From Oscillospiraceae bacterium (GTDB lineage: Bacteria; Bacillota; Clostridia; Oscillospirales; Ruminococcaceae), in the NCBI GenBank assembly GCA_902766785.1, contig CACXEO010000103.1, positions 1 to 34,536 of the forward strand: a DNA stretch of 34,536 nucleotides. Reading direction: 5' to 3'. The first letter of the stretch is position 1; the number at the start of each line of letters is the position of its first letter. Position numbers and translations under genes: made by a program. The notes under the pieces are model-generated. The model was not told where the DNA came from. It saw nothing but the letters and a program-made list of their open reading frames with translations, and did not search any database. Positions 15,020 to 23,000 of the stretch are shown one piece after another.

Positions 15020-16390
15020 TTATTTTCCTACGCAGAACCGGGAAAACACTTCGTCCACCACAACGTCTGAAACCGATTCCCCGGTCAGCTGAAGCAGCGA
15101 TTCAATGGCATCTTCAATTGAAATATTGACCGCATCCAGCGTCATTCCAAAAGAGAGGGCGTCCAGCGCCGCATCGAGCTGGTTAAGCGCCGCCCCAGCG
15201 CAGGCGCGCTGGCGCTCATTTGCGAGGATCGGCTGGTTGGTATCAAGGCTGGTCAGGTTCATCAGGTTTGATACCGCCTTATTTAAAGCTGCAACGGAAT
15301 CGTCTTCTTTTGCAGAAATAACAACACTATGTTTAAAATCTCTTTCTATATACTCTTTGTCGATTTTTAGCCCTAAATCCGATTTGTTCATGACCACAAC
15401 CGTCGGTTTAGTGCGGACGACCCGCATCAGTTCAACGTCTTCACTTTCAAGTTCCTCGGAAGCGTCAAGGACCAGCAGAACAAGATCCGCTTCACCAATC
15501 CGTTTCTTCGCCCGGTCGATTCCGGCCAGTTCAACGGCATTAGATGTTTTACGGATTCCCGCAGTATCCGCGAGCCGGAGGACAACATCCCCCAGGTTGA
15601 CCGTTTCCTCGACAATATCACGGGTTGTTCCCGCTGTATCGGTGACAATGCTTTTTTCACACCCGGCCAGCAGGTTCATCAAAGTTGATTTTCCCACATT
15701 GGGCTTTCCCACAATGGCAGTGTTTACCCCCATGTGGACAATCCGCCCCACATCAAAGGTGCGGATCAACTCCTTAAGCTCCTCTTTGATCTCGATCAAC
15801 TCGTTCCGCAGGAATGAAAGCTTGACCGCGTCGACGTCCTCTTCCGGGAAGTCGATCCAGGCGGTGATATGGGAGGTTTCCGCCACCAGCCGGTCCCGGA
15901 TTTTTGATATTTTACGATATAAAGCGCCCTCCAAAGCCGTCATAGCACAGCGCGCAGCCTGTTCGCTCTGAGAGTTGATAATATCCAGAACTGACTCAGC
16001 CTGAGTCAGGGTCATTTTCCCGTTCAAATAGGCGCGCTTGGTAAATTCCCCCGCCTCTGCAAGCCTTGCGCCGGCGGAAAGGATTGCCCGGAGCAGGCGG
16101 CGGGTGACAATGATACCGCCGTGACAGGAAAGTTCCACCACTTCCTCCCCCGTATAACTTTTGGGGGCTCTGTAGACAAATGCAACCGCATTATCAATTT
16201 CGCCTTCCTCATCAAACACCGTTCCATATGCGCCGGTGTAACCCTTGTAAAGGTTCAGCGGCTTTCCGGAAACCGGCCGGAAAACCCTGCCGGCAACATC
16301 AGCCGCGTCGGGACCGGAAATACGGATCATTGAAATTCCCCCAACCGCATTTGGCGTGGAAATAGCGGCAATGGTGTCACTACATATCAT
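15020..16390 (-). CDS. mnmE: tRNA modification GTPase MnmE (TrmE)
   Basis: MnmE is the GTPase partner of MnmG in wobble-uridine modification. The 456-residue protein, starting MICSDTIAAISTPNAVGGIS, has the tetrahydrofolate-binding N-domain, a helical domain, an inserted G domain (GKPNVGKST, DTAGIRKT, NKSD) and the C-terminal CVGK motif whose cysteine is needed in this family. I chose ATG 16390, which gives the family-typical N-terminus and has GGAAGGAG ten bases upstream. The leader is unusual: a complete intrinsic terminator ends about 20 bases before the start. Confidence 0.97.
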   Translation of the reverse strand: MICSDTIAAISTPNAVGGISMIRISGPDAADVAGRVFRPVSGKPLNLYKGYTGAYGTVFDEEGEIDNAVAFVYRAPKSYTGEEVVELSCHGGIIVTRRLLRAILSAGARLAEAGEFTKRAYLNGKMTLTQAESVLDIINSQSEQAARCAMTALEGALYRKISKIRDRLVAETSHITAWIDFPEEDVDAVKLSFLRNELIEIKEELKELIRTFDVGRIVHMGVNTAIVGKPNVGKSTLMNLLAGCEKSIVTDTAGTTRDIVEETVNLGDVVLRLADTAGIRKTSNAVELAGIDRAKKRIGEADLVLLVLDASEELESEDVELMRVVRTKPTVVVMNKSDLGLKIDKEYIERDFKHSVVISAKEDDSVAALNKAVSNLMNLTSLDTNQPILANERQRACAGAALNQLDAALDALSFGMTLDAVNISIEDAIESLLQLTGESVSDVVVDEVFSRFCVGK

Positions 16391-16410
16391 AATTACTATA
16401 CTCCTTCCCG

Positions 16411-16453
16411 TAAAAAAGCCGTCAAACGCCTGTTGGCCATTTGACGGCTTTCT
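16411..16453 (-). terminator. Intrinsic terminator between jag and mnmE
   Basis: On the minus strand AAAGCCGTCAAA and TTTGACGGCTTT form a 12-bp stem with a 13-base loop, followed by a T run ending just before the mnmE ribosome binding site. It lies within 20 bases of the jag stop and within about 20 bases of the mnmE start codon. Confidence 0.85.
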
Positions 16454-16468
16454 TCCTTGGAACAATAG

Positions 16469-17296
16469 TTAAAGCTCTATTTTTTCGTACAGCTTTGCCT
16501 GTTTTTCGCGTTCGGTCTTCTCCGCCTTGATATACTCCGCTTCATAGGAGGTTTGTCCCACCTTGGAGAGGTTCATGCTCTTGAGCGGAACCTGATCCCT
16601 GCCGCGGTCTTCATAACGGCGGCGGTCATTTCCTCCGCGGGAGCGGCGGGAATCCTGACGCCTGGGGTTTGTGGAAGAGATAACCACCCTGCGGTTCGGC
16701 TCTTCCCCAATAGATTTAGACGAAACCCCTTCCATTCCGGAAACAACTGAATGGATAATCCGGCGCTCATAAGGGTTCATCGGCTCCAAAGTTGAACTTC
16801 TTCCGGTACGGGCAACCGTTTTAGAAAGCTTCTCAGCCAAGTGCTTTAAGGTCTGTTCGCGCTTGCTGCGGTAATCGCCGCTGTCTACGGTAATCCGGAA
16901 ATAATCGCCACCCAGACGGTTGGCAACCAGTGACGCAAGGTACTGGATCGCATCCAGCGTTTCCCCGCGGCGCCCAATAATCACGCCCAGGCCTTCGCCT
17001 TCAATGTTCAAAACAGCGTGTTCTTCATCCCCCGATTCAGTGATGGTAAAACCGGATAGGCCCATCGCCGTCAGGATATTGGTGATGTATTCTTTGGCAA
17101 GGCCGGCTTTTGTCTTCTCTTCTTTTTCATAAGTAACTCTAACCTTTGCCTCGCCTTTTATTTTACCAAGCAGAGAGCGCTTCGGCTCTTCCAACACTTC
17201 TACCTGTACGGCGGAAGCCGGAACTCCGAGCTCTGCCGCAGCCACTTGGGTGGCCTCTGCAACAGTTTTGCCGGTCGCAATTGCTTCAACTAACAC
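16469..17296 (-). CDS. khpB: RNA-binding protein KhpB (Jag/EloR)
   Basis: KhpB/Jag proteins bind RNA and in other Firmicutes affect cell elongation and division, often with KhpA. The 275-residue protein has a Jag-N domain (residues 1-50), a KH domain with IIGRRGETLDAIQYL (G-x-x-G), and an R3H domain with NPYERRIIH and EPNRRVVIS. A basic, arginine-rich and glutamate-rich tail of about 70 residues follows and looks disordered. Translation starts at GTG with AAGGAGGG seven bases upstream. It follows yidC by 21 bases, the usual yidC-jag pairing. Confidence 0.95.
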   Translation of the reverse strand: MLVEAIATGKTVAEATQVAAAELGVPASAVQVEVLEEPKRSLLGKIKGEAKVRVTYEKEEKTKAGLAKEYITNILTAMGLSGFTITESGDEEHAVLNIEGEGLGVIIGRRGETLDAIQYLASLVANRLGGDYFRITVDSGDYRSKREQTLKHLAEKLSKTVARTGRSSTLEPMNPYERRIIHSVVSGMEGVSSKSIGEEPNRRVVISSTNPRRQDSRRSRGGNDRRRYEDRGRDQVPLKSMNLSKVGQTSYEAEYIKAEKTEREKQAKLYEKIEL

Positions 17297-17317
17297 CAGA
17301 AAGCCCTCCTTTTCGGA

Positions 17318-18409
17318 TTAGCGTAAATCATCATCTGTAACTTCTTTATATTCTTCGCCGTATTTTTCAGCGTCGCGGCGCCTCGCTTCCGCCAGACGGA
17401 GACGGTCGGCCTCTTTTTTCGAAATAACTTTGCCCTTGTAGGTGACCATCCCGTTTTCATCCTCTGCCAACACAGGGGCTTTTCCCTGCTGCTGCGCAGC
17501 TTTGAGCGCCTGCTGGTAACGGGAGGTTTTCTTCTTCTTTTTTTTCTTTTTATCTTTTTCCAGTAGTTCTTCCATCTTTTCCGGCGTGTAGATTTTAAAG
17601 AGGATGAAAGACTGAAGCCCCATAAAAATGTTGGACATAATCCAGTAAATAACAACGCCGACCGGGACCTGGAACGCAAAGAAAAGAGAGAATAACGGCA
17701 TAATGAAGAGCATGCCCTTGGTCATCCCATTCATCTGCTGCGCGCCCTGAACGTGGTTGTTATAGTTGAATTTCATTGAGATCATTGTGGCCAGTATTGA
17801 AGTAACACCCGAGAGGATCGGAATAATAACCAGCCAATCCCAGGCAAACGGCGCAACGGCGCCAAGATTAAAGCCCAGGAAACTCAAGTCAAAGTTCTGG
17901 ACGGCATTTACAAAATCCGCGCCAAGGGATGAAAAAGCAGAGGGGTCCGCTTTAACAGCGTTGATGACGCTGATCTGGGAAGTCGTCTGAACAAAACCGT
18001 CCAGCCCCTGCGCAATCTCGGTCGCCTTCGTAATTAACTCATTTGAAAGCCGCAGCATGTGGGTCAGCGGATTGTAAATGACATTGATCAGGCCGAAGAG
18101 GATCGGAAGCTGGATCAGAAGCGGGAAGCAGCCACTCATCGGGTTATAGCCTTCCTCTTCGTAGAGCTTCATTGTCTCTTCCTGCAGCTTTTGCTTGTTG
18201 TTTTTATATTTTTTCTGCAAAGCCGCAATTTTGGGCTGGAAAATAGCCATCCGGGCTGAGGATTTCTGCTGTTTTACACCGAGGGGATAAAGCAAAACCC
18301 TGGTAAAAAGGGTAAAGAGCAGAATCGCAACCCCGTAGTTTTGCACCACCTGGTAAAAAAGCCACATTACCCAACCGAGAGGATACCCAAAAATCAAACT
18401 GATATCCAT
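17318..18409 (-). CDS. yidC: Membrane protein insertase YidC/OxaI (SpoIIIJ type)
   Basis: YidC inserts and folds membrane proteins alone or with SecYEG. The 363-residue product has about five membrane segments, the cytoplasmic loop LGVKQQKSSARMAIFQPKIAALQKKY after the first, the conserved arginine near QKSSAR, and the FPLLIQLPILFGL segment. It carries no lipobox; translation begins two segments before the loop, as in many clostridial forms. The C-terminal tail has a run of eight or more lysines and is strongly charged, as expected for ribosome contact. The ATG has GGGAGG six bases upstream. A 203-base gap separates it from yidD. Confidence 0.95.
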   Translation of the reverse strand: MDISLIFGYPLGWVMWLFYQVVQNYGVAILLFTLFTRVLLYPLGVKQQKSSARMAIFQPKIAALQKKYKNNKQKLQEETMKLYEEEGYNPMSGCFPLLIQLPILFGLINVIYNPLTHMLRLSNELITKATEIAQGLDGFVQTTSQISVINAVKADPSAFSSLGADFVNAVQNFDLSFLGFNLGAVAPFAWDWLVIIPILSGVTSILATMISMKFNYNNHVQGAQQMNGMTKGMLFIMPLFSLFFAFQVPVGVVIYWIMSNIFMGLQSFILFKIYTPEKMEELLEKDKKKKKKKKTSRYQQALKAAQQQGKAPVLAEDENGMVTYKGKVISKKEADRLRLAEARRRDAEKYGEEYKEVTDDDLR

Positions 18410-18612
18410 ATAAAACCTCCCGCGTTTGTTTTATAGCAATTCCGCAGCATAAAAGCGCTTTCAGTTTTGCCTTCAGCCAAAACAGCGCGCCGCGCAATAC
18501 GGAAAATAGCTGTATAGAGAGTTCCGGCGACTTTGCCGCCATAAGGGCCAACACCGGCGGTTGAACGAAACATTTCAACCGAAGATATTATGATCAAAAA
18601 GGACTTTTGCCC

Positions 18613-18855
18613 TTATCTTTTCTTTTTTCTAAAAAAAGTAAAGCGTTCCGGAACCGGGTCGATCCCACCTTTAAAGAGAGGATTGCAGCGAAGGATCCTT
18701 TTCAAGGCCAGATATCCGCCTCGAAAAAAACCGAACCGCTGTACCGCTTCAAGCGCAAATTGCGAACAAGTGGGATAAAACCTGCAGCATGGCGGTTTAA
18801 CCCCCGACAAAAATTTCTGGTAAAAACGAATCAACCAGACGGCAACCTTTTTCAT
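18613..18855 (-). CDS. yidD: Membrane protein insertion efficiency factor YidD
   Basis: This 80-residue protein has the whole family signature: [39 protein letters not shown]. YidD is a small, positively charged membrane-associated protein that helps YidC-dependent insertion. Its ATGA start overlaps the rnpA stop by four bases, so it is translationally coupled to rnpA. The C-terminus ends in a basic RKKKR. Confidence 0.95.
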   Translation of the reverse strand: MKKVAVWLIRFYQKFLSGVKPPCCRFYPTCSQFALEAVQRFGFFRGGYLALKRILRCNPLFKGGIDPVPERFTFFRKKKR

Positions 18856-19208
18856 TTCTTGTCCCGGCCGTCCTTGCGTGATTTTTCTAAAATGGAAAGA
18901 ACCTGTCCCTTCATTACCCGCGCAACCTGCCCTGATTTTGCAGCCGGCGTTCCCGGGCGGGCGACAAAAACAAAATCATACCCCGCCGGAAAGGTATGCG
19001 AAACCTCCCGCCAGGCCGCCCGGATTACCCTGCGTGCCCTAGTGCGGTCAACTGCCTTCCCCACCTTTTTCCCGGTTGTAATTCCCACCCGGTTTGACCC
19101 CCTGCCGTTTTTCATGACATAAGTAACAAGAAGGGGATGTTTTTTAAAGCGACCCCGGTAATAGAGGCGCTTAAACTCTTTATTCAGCTTTAGGGCGGCA
19201 ATTTTCAT
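18852..19208 (-). CDS. rnpA: Ribonuclease P protein component
   Basis: RnpA helps the RNase P ribozyme bind precursor tRNA. The 118-residue basic protein shows [37 protein letters not shown] and a C-terminal helix. In the conserved R-N-R motif, the central asparagine is threonine here (DRTRARR). It follows rpmH after a 157-base spacer that contains two terminator-like hairpins. The ribosome binding site (AGGGAA) is modest. Confidence 0.93.
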   Translation of the reverse strand: MKIAALKLNKEFKRLYYRGRFKKHPLLVTYVMKNGRGSNRVGITTGKKVGKAVDRTRARRVIRAAWREVSHTFPAGYDFVFVARPGTPAAKSGQVARVMKGQVLSILEKSRKDGRDKK

Positions 19209-19243
19209 TCAGCGTTCCCTGTACTTCCGTAAAACCAAAAACA

Positions 19244-19271
19244 AAGACCACAGGCGTATTAGTGTGGTCTT
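19244..19271 (-). terminator. Second hairpin of the rpmH-rnpA spacer
   Basis: On the minus strand AAGACCACA and TGTGGTCTT form a 9-bp stem followed by TGTTTTTGGTTTT. It lies about 35 bases before the rnpA start and could act as an attenuator for rnpA-yidD-yidC-jag. Confidence 0.6.
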
Positions 19272-19295
19272 GTCCGGTCCGTTTCACATCATTTG

Positions 19296-19319
19296 TAAAA
19301 ACCCCGATAAATAGGGGTT
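19296..19319 (-). terminator. Intrinsic terminator after rpmH
   Basis: On the minus strand AACCCC-TATTTATC-GGGGTT is followed by TTTAC, about 50 bases past the rpmH stop. A preceding stem (TTGGTA...TACCAA enclosing GCCTTTCAGGC, about 19318-19350) stacks beside it. Confidence 0.65.
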
Positions 19320-19365
19320 GGTACCGAGCCTGAAAGGCGCGATACCAATTGCCAAACGATTTTGA

Positions 19366-19500
19366 TTAATACGTCAGAGTTTTTCTGCCTTTCGCACGGC
19401 GTCTGGCCAAAACCTTGCGGCCGTTTTTAGTGGCCATTCTCTTACGGAAACCATGCTCTTTTTTTCTCTGAAGCTTTTTCGGCTGGTATGTTCTTTTCAC
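19366..19500 (-). CDS. rpmH: 50S ribosomal protein L34
   Basis: The frame encodes 44 residues, the standard L34 length, with the family start (M)[19 protein letters not shown] and the end [12 protein letters not shown]34 is a small, very basic protein of the large ribosomal subunit. Translation starts at GTG with a strong AAAGGAGGAG six bases upstream. It is the first gene of the minus-strand cluster and is driven by a consensus-like promoter at 19632-19660. Terminator-like hairpins after it allow L34 to be made in excess over RnpA. Confidence 0.97.
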   Translation of the reverse strand: MKRTYQPKKLQRKKEHGFRKRMATKNGRKVLARRRAKGRKTLTY

Positions 19501-19559
19501 GAACGACTCCTCCTTTCAAACTGTACCTTATAGTAACAGCGGTCATTTTGCTTTCGCTC

Positions 19560-19603
19560 AAAGCTTAATGAAAATGAACCTGTATCTGGCTTTAATAAGC
19601 TTT
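19560..19603 (-). repeat. Inverted repeat in the rpmH leader
   Basis: AAAGCTTA (19560-19567) and TAAGCTTT (19596-19603) can pair in the ~125-base leader of the rpmH transcript. It may be part of a regulatory structure; no function is shown. Confidence 0.45.
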
Positions 19604-19631
19604 AAAAAATGGCGAAACCCTGCAATATAGA

Positions 19632-19660
19632 AGTATATTATTACAAAGGCAAATTGTCAA
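19632..19660 (-). promoter_or_regulatory. rpmH promoter
   Basis: On the minus strand a perfect TTGACA (19655-19660) is followed after exactly 17 bases by TATACT (19632-19637). This is a strong sigma-A-type promoter about 130 bases from the rpmH start. Confidence 0.9.
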
Positions 19661-19778
19661 GTAATTTCAGCTATTTTCTTTCATTTCGGTTCTTTGCGGC
19701 TGTTATCCGCCGTTTTTCTGCTAAAATTTATTCCCTGCGTATACTATTATAAATATAGGGTCAAAATCTGCTTTTCTC

Positions 19779-19807
19779 TTGAAAAAGTCTTAGAAATTTG
19801 TTATAAT
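19779..19807 (+). promoter_or_regulatory. dnaA-proximal promoter
   Basis: TTGAAA (19779-19784), a 17-base spacer and TATAAT (19802-19807), with TG one base before the -10. Transcription should start near 19814, giving a leader of about 345 bases if it continues into dnaA. Confidence 0.85.
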
Positions 19808-19813
19808 GGTTTG

Positions 19814-19976
19814 TAGAATATTATTATGAAGTAACAATAGGCGGACAGACGCGGGGCACCCCCGTGGAACCGCTGCCTGTTATTTTATCACCTAAGGGGT
19901 TTGACCTGCTAGATCCCGCCCGGGGTTTTCCCGTTTTCGGAAAGCCGCAGGCGTGTTGAGGCCGCACCCCTTTTTT
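19814..19976 (+). ncRNA. Candidate structured leader or small RNA upstream of dnaA
   Basis: The predicted transcript can fold into two domains. The first pairs AACA (19833-19836) with TGTT (19878-19881) and encloses CGCGGGG/CCCCGTG (19850-19856 with 19860-19866). The second pairs AAGGGGT (19894-19900) with ACCCCTT (19966-19972) and CCTGC (19905-19909) with GCAGG (19947-19951), around an inner GC hairpin. A T6 run starts inside the closing stem, as in an intrinsic terminator. It could be a terminated small RNA, or a conditional leader of dnaA. I do not recognise a known riboswitch, 6S RNA or SRP RNA pattern. Confidence 0.5.
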
Positions 19977-20078
19977 ACGGTTCGGCGGGCACCCATCAAC
20001 TTTTACAAACTATTTCTTCCGCCGGAAAAGGGTGTTTCTTTCCCGGTACCTGACGAAAGTGTAACAGGTTTTTGTTCC

Positions 20079-20120
20079 GGTTTCAACATCCTTTTCACCA
20101 AATTTTTTATATTTCAACAA
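20079..20120 (+). promoter_or_regulatory. DnaA-box-like motifs upstream of dnaA
   Basis: TTTCAACA occurs twice here (within GGTTTCAACATCC and ATATTTCAACAAAG), with CTTTTCACC between. They resemble degenerate copies of the motifs found more densely after dnaA, and might allow DnaA autoregulation. Confidence 0.35.
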
Positions 20121-20159
20121 AGTTTTAATCTCATTTTGCTGTAGGAGGTCGTTTTAACA

Positions 20160-21497
20160 ATGGAATCGTTTATGCAGGTGTTTAATATGGTGAAAGATGC
20201 CTGTCACGAAAGTATTTCCGATGTAGCGTTCAATCTCTGGATTGACCCGCTTGAACCGGTTAAGCTTGAAAATGACACCGCTTTTCTCTTCATTAAAAGC
20301 GAATTTCAAAAAAATATTATCACCGATAAATACTTAAACCTGCTGACGCAAGCATTCAATCAGGTTCTGGGATTTGACGTCAACATTGAAATTTTAACCG
20401 AAGATTCCGAAAACCAGAAAGAAGGGGCTGTCCCGGTTGAACTTGACGACCAGACTCCGACTGACGGCACCATGCCCAACGGAGACTATGAATACACTTT
20501 CGACACCTTTATTGTCGGCTCGTCCAACAACTTTGCGGTTGCGGCCTGCAAAGCGGTCGCCTCCAAACAGTCGGGCACCTATAATCCCCTTTTTATCTAC
20601 GGGCCGAGCGGGCTTGGAAAGACCCATCTTCTTATGGCAATCCGCCACGAAATCCATAAAAATACGCCGGAGACGAACATTATTTATGTCAACGGCGAAA
20701 CGTTTACCAATGAGTTTATTACATCAATTGAAAATGAAACGACCAACCAGTTCCACAGCAAATACCGCAGTGCGGACATCCTTCTGGTTGACGATATCCA
20801 GTTTGTAGCCGGAAAGGAGCGGACCCAGGAAGAATTTTTCCATACCTTCAATGAGCTTCACCGCACCGGCCGTCAGATTGTCCTCGCCTCCGACCGGCCG
20901 CCCAAGGACATTAAAACGCTGGAAGAACGGCTCCGCACCCGGTTTGAAAGCGGCCTGATTACCGATATTTCCACTCCGGATTTTGAGACGAGGATTGCTA
21001 TTATCCGCCGGAAAGCTGAGCTGCTCGATATCGAAATTCCCGACGAAGTAGCGGAATTTATTGCAAACAGGCTTAAAAATAATATCCGCCAGCTGGAAGG
21101 CGCTGTTAAAAAAATTAAGGCCTATAAGCTCCTGGCGGGATCTAACCCATCCATTACGGTAGCGCAGCACGTTATCAAGGATATTTTGACGGACACCCAG
21201 CCTGTCCCGGTCACGATCAAACGGATCATCTCCGAAGTGGGGCGCACTTACGGTATCTCCCCTGAAGATATTGAAGGGCCTATGCGTACAACGCCAATTT
21301 CAAATGCGCGGAAGGTAGCCATCTACGTTGTGCGGGAGATCACCCAGCTCCCCTTACAGGAGATCGGCGCCAAATTCAATAACCGCGACCATTCCACCAT
21401 TGTTTATGCCCTCAAGGATGTGGAAAAAAATATGAAAAAAGATTCCCATTATAAAGGAATTGTTGAGGACATTATTAAAAATATCCGTGATAACTAA
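20160..21497 (+). CDS. dnaA: Chromosomal replication initiator protein DnaA
   Basis: DnaA binds origin boxes, melts the unwinding element and loads the helicase. The 445-residue protein has domain I (1-80, with the family LWIDPL segment), a short acidic linker, the AAA+ ATPase (YGPSGLGKTHLL around 146; LLVDDIQF; sensor and arginine-finger regions) and domain IV with the DNA-binding signature FNNRDHSTIVYALKDVEK. The ATG has AGGAGGT ten bases upstream. Genes diverge on both sides of it, which marks the origin. Confidence 0.98.
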   Translation: MESFMQVFNMVKDACHESISDVAFNLWIDPLEPVKLENDTAFLFIKSEFQKNIITDKYLNLLTQAFNQVLGFDVNIEILTEDSENQKEGAVPVELDDQTPTDGTMPNGDYEYTFDTFIVGSSNNFAVAACKAVASKQSGTYNPLFIYGPSGLGKTHLLMAIRHEIHKNTPETNIIYVNGETFTNEFITSIENETTNQFHSKYRSADILLVDDIQFVAGKERTQEEFFHTFNELHRTGRQIVLASDRPPKDIKTLEERLRTRFESGLITDISTPDFETRIAIIRRKAELLDIEIPDEVAEFIANRLKNNIRQLEGAVKKIKAYKLLAGSNPSITVAQHVIKDILTDTQPVPVTIKRIISEVGRTYGISPEDIEGPMRTTPISNARKVAIYVVREITQLPLQEIGAKFNNRDHSTIVYALKDVEKNMKKDSHYKGIVEDIIKNIRDN

Positions 21498-21871
21498 TTT
21501 TTCAACAAAACGCGCTTTCTTTTTTTCCACAGTAAAAATAAGAGTTCTTTTACACCGGTTCTTTTTCCACAAGTTTTTCCTTCTTTTTTTCACTTTCAAC
21601 AGCCGCTTTTTCACCATTTTCAAACAAGACTTTTTTCCTTCAACAGCTTGAACAATTTCCCGACAGGGTTTTCCCTGTTCCGCAAAGGGAAAAAATCCAG
21701 TAAGATTCGACGTTAAACGCCTGTTTTAACAATTCAACCGCCTCTAATACTATGACTACAATAAATTATAAAAAAGAAGAATGATTTATATAAAAAAATG
21801 ATTTATTTTATTCTATGGCAGTAATTTTAAATTTATGACTATTAGAAATAAAAAAGACAGAGGTGTCTTCT
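21498..21871. other. Probable oriC: dnaA-dnaN intergenic region
   Basis: No gene is visible in these ~370 bases. The first half (21498-21650) is pyrimidine-rich on the plus strand with repeated TTTTCNACA-type boxes. A hairpin ACAGGG-TTTT-CCCTGT lies at 21663-21678. The second half (about 21740-21860) is very AT-rich, with ATGATTTAT repeated at 21781-21789 and 21798-21806, and is a good candidate DNA unwinding element next to the boxes. The box cluster, AT-rich stretch and gene-strand switch near dnaA together support oriC. Confidence 0.75.
21499..21645 (+). promoter_or_regulatory. Cluster of DnaA-box-like motifs
   Basis: TTTTCCACA at 21523-21531 and 21563-21571 differs from the TTATCCACA consensus at one base. 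TTTTCAACA (21499-21507), CTTTCAACA, TTTTTCACC and CCTTCAACA are looser matches. All are on the plus strand, at intervals of roughly 10-35 bases. Confidence 0.6.
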
Positions 21872-22978
21872 ATGAAATTTGCCTGTAATTTAAAAATTTT
21901 GAGCGAAGCAGTCAACAACGTATCGCTCGCAGTCTCCAGCCGTACCAATCTGCAAGCGCTGGAGGGAATTTTACTCGACTGCGACGGGAATACGCTCACG
22001 TTAACGGGATATAACTTGGAGCTTGGGATTATCAAATCAATTGAAATTGAAAACGGCTCCGTTGGGAGAATTATATTAAACGCTAAAATTTTCGGTGATA
22101 TTCTGCGTAAAATGCCGGCAGAGGAAATTGTCATTGACACGGATGACAAATTCCTGACCATCATACGGGGCGGCGACGCTGAATTTACCATCCTCGGCAC
22201 ATCGGCGGAGGAATACCCGGATATTCCTACCATTGACGATGAAAATGGTTTTACCATGCTGCAGCCCCTTTTAAAAAACATGATTTCCCAAACTCTTTTC
22301 GCGATTGCACAGAATGAAAACACCCCGGTTCATACCGGTTCTCTCTTTGAATTGAGGGATGGCGTTCTGAATGTGGTTTCAGTGGATGGTTACCGGCTGG
22401 CCCTGCGGACTGAGACACTAAAAGAAGACCAGGAGTTTCATTTTGTTGTGCCGGGGAAAACCCTCAATGAAGTTGCAAAGCTTCTAAAAGAGGAAGAAGA
22501 TGAGATGGTTTTTATCAAAGTAAGCCGGAAACATATTATTTTTGAAATTTCGGGCTACCAAATTATTTCCCGCCTTTTAGAAGGGGAATTTCTTGATTAC
22601 CGCTCGGCAATCAGCGGGGGCTGCAAGACAAAGATCAAACTCAGCACCCGCGAATTTGCAAATAGCCTTGACCGCGCGTCTATTATTATTACAGACAGGA
22701 TTAAAAGCCCGATTACTGCCAAGATGGAAAACGGCCACATCACCGTTTCCTGTATGACCTCCCTTGGCAAGGTTGTGGATAATGTCCCTGCTGAAATTGA
22801 GGGAGAGGATGTCACCATCGGCTTCAACCACAAATATATGGCGGACGCTCTCCGTGCTACCGGAACTGACGAGGTCATTTTGCAGATCAACGGGCCTTTT
22901 GCACCAATGCGGCTGGTGCCGCTTTCCGGAGATCAGTTTACTTTCCTGGTTCTGCCGGTGCGGCTGAAAACCGAATAA
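21872..22978 (+). CDS. dnaN: DNA polymerase III beta subunit (sliding clamp)
   Basis: DnaN forms the ring that tethers the replicative polymerase and recruits other repair and replication proteins. The 368-residue product has three similar domains and the conserved features MKFACNLKILSEAVNNVSLAVS, GYRLALRTE, and the C-terminal PMRLVPLSGDQFTFLVLPVRL. I chose ATG 21872, with AGAGGTG six bases upstream, rather than an in-frame GTG nine bases earlier that overlaps that site. Confidence 0.98.
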   Translation: MKFACNLKILSEAVNNVSLAVSSRTNLQALEGILLDCDGNTLTLTGYNLELGIIKSIEIENGSVGRIILNAKIFGDILRKMPAEEIVIDTDDKFLTIIRGGDAEFTILGTSAEEYPDIPTIDDENGFTMLQPLLKNMISQTLFAIAQNENTPVHTGSLFELRDGVLNVVSVDGYRLALRTETLKEDQEFHFVVPGKTLNEVAKLLKEEEDEMVFIKVSRKHIIFEISGYQIISRLLEGEFLDYRSAISGGCKTKIKLSTREFANSLDRASIIITDRIKSPITAKMENGHITVSCMTSLGKVVDNVPAEIEGEDVTIGFNHKYMADALRATGTDEVILQINGPFAPMRLVPLSGDQFTFLVLPVRLKTE

Positions 22979-23000
22979 ATGAAATGAAAAAGGGTGGACC

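Larger units (their letters stand above)
19501..20159. other. rpmH-dnaA divergent intergenic region
   Basis: No protein gene is visible. From left to right it contains the rpmH leader with an inverted repeat, the rpmH promoter (minus), an AT-rich stretch, the dnaA promoter (plus), a strongly structured GC-rich segment ending in T6, another GC stem (CGGCGG 19983-19988 with CCGCCG 20019-20024), and T-rich sequence with TTTCAACA and TTTTCACC motifs before the dnaA ribosome binding site. Confidence 0.8.

Noticed and set aside
18394-18597. 67-codon minus-strand frame in the yidD-yidC gap
   Set aside because: It has no ribosome binding site and its 3' end overlaps the yidC ribosome binding site and start codon in another frame; the gap looks noncoding.
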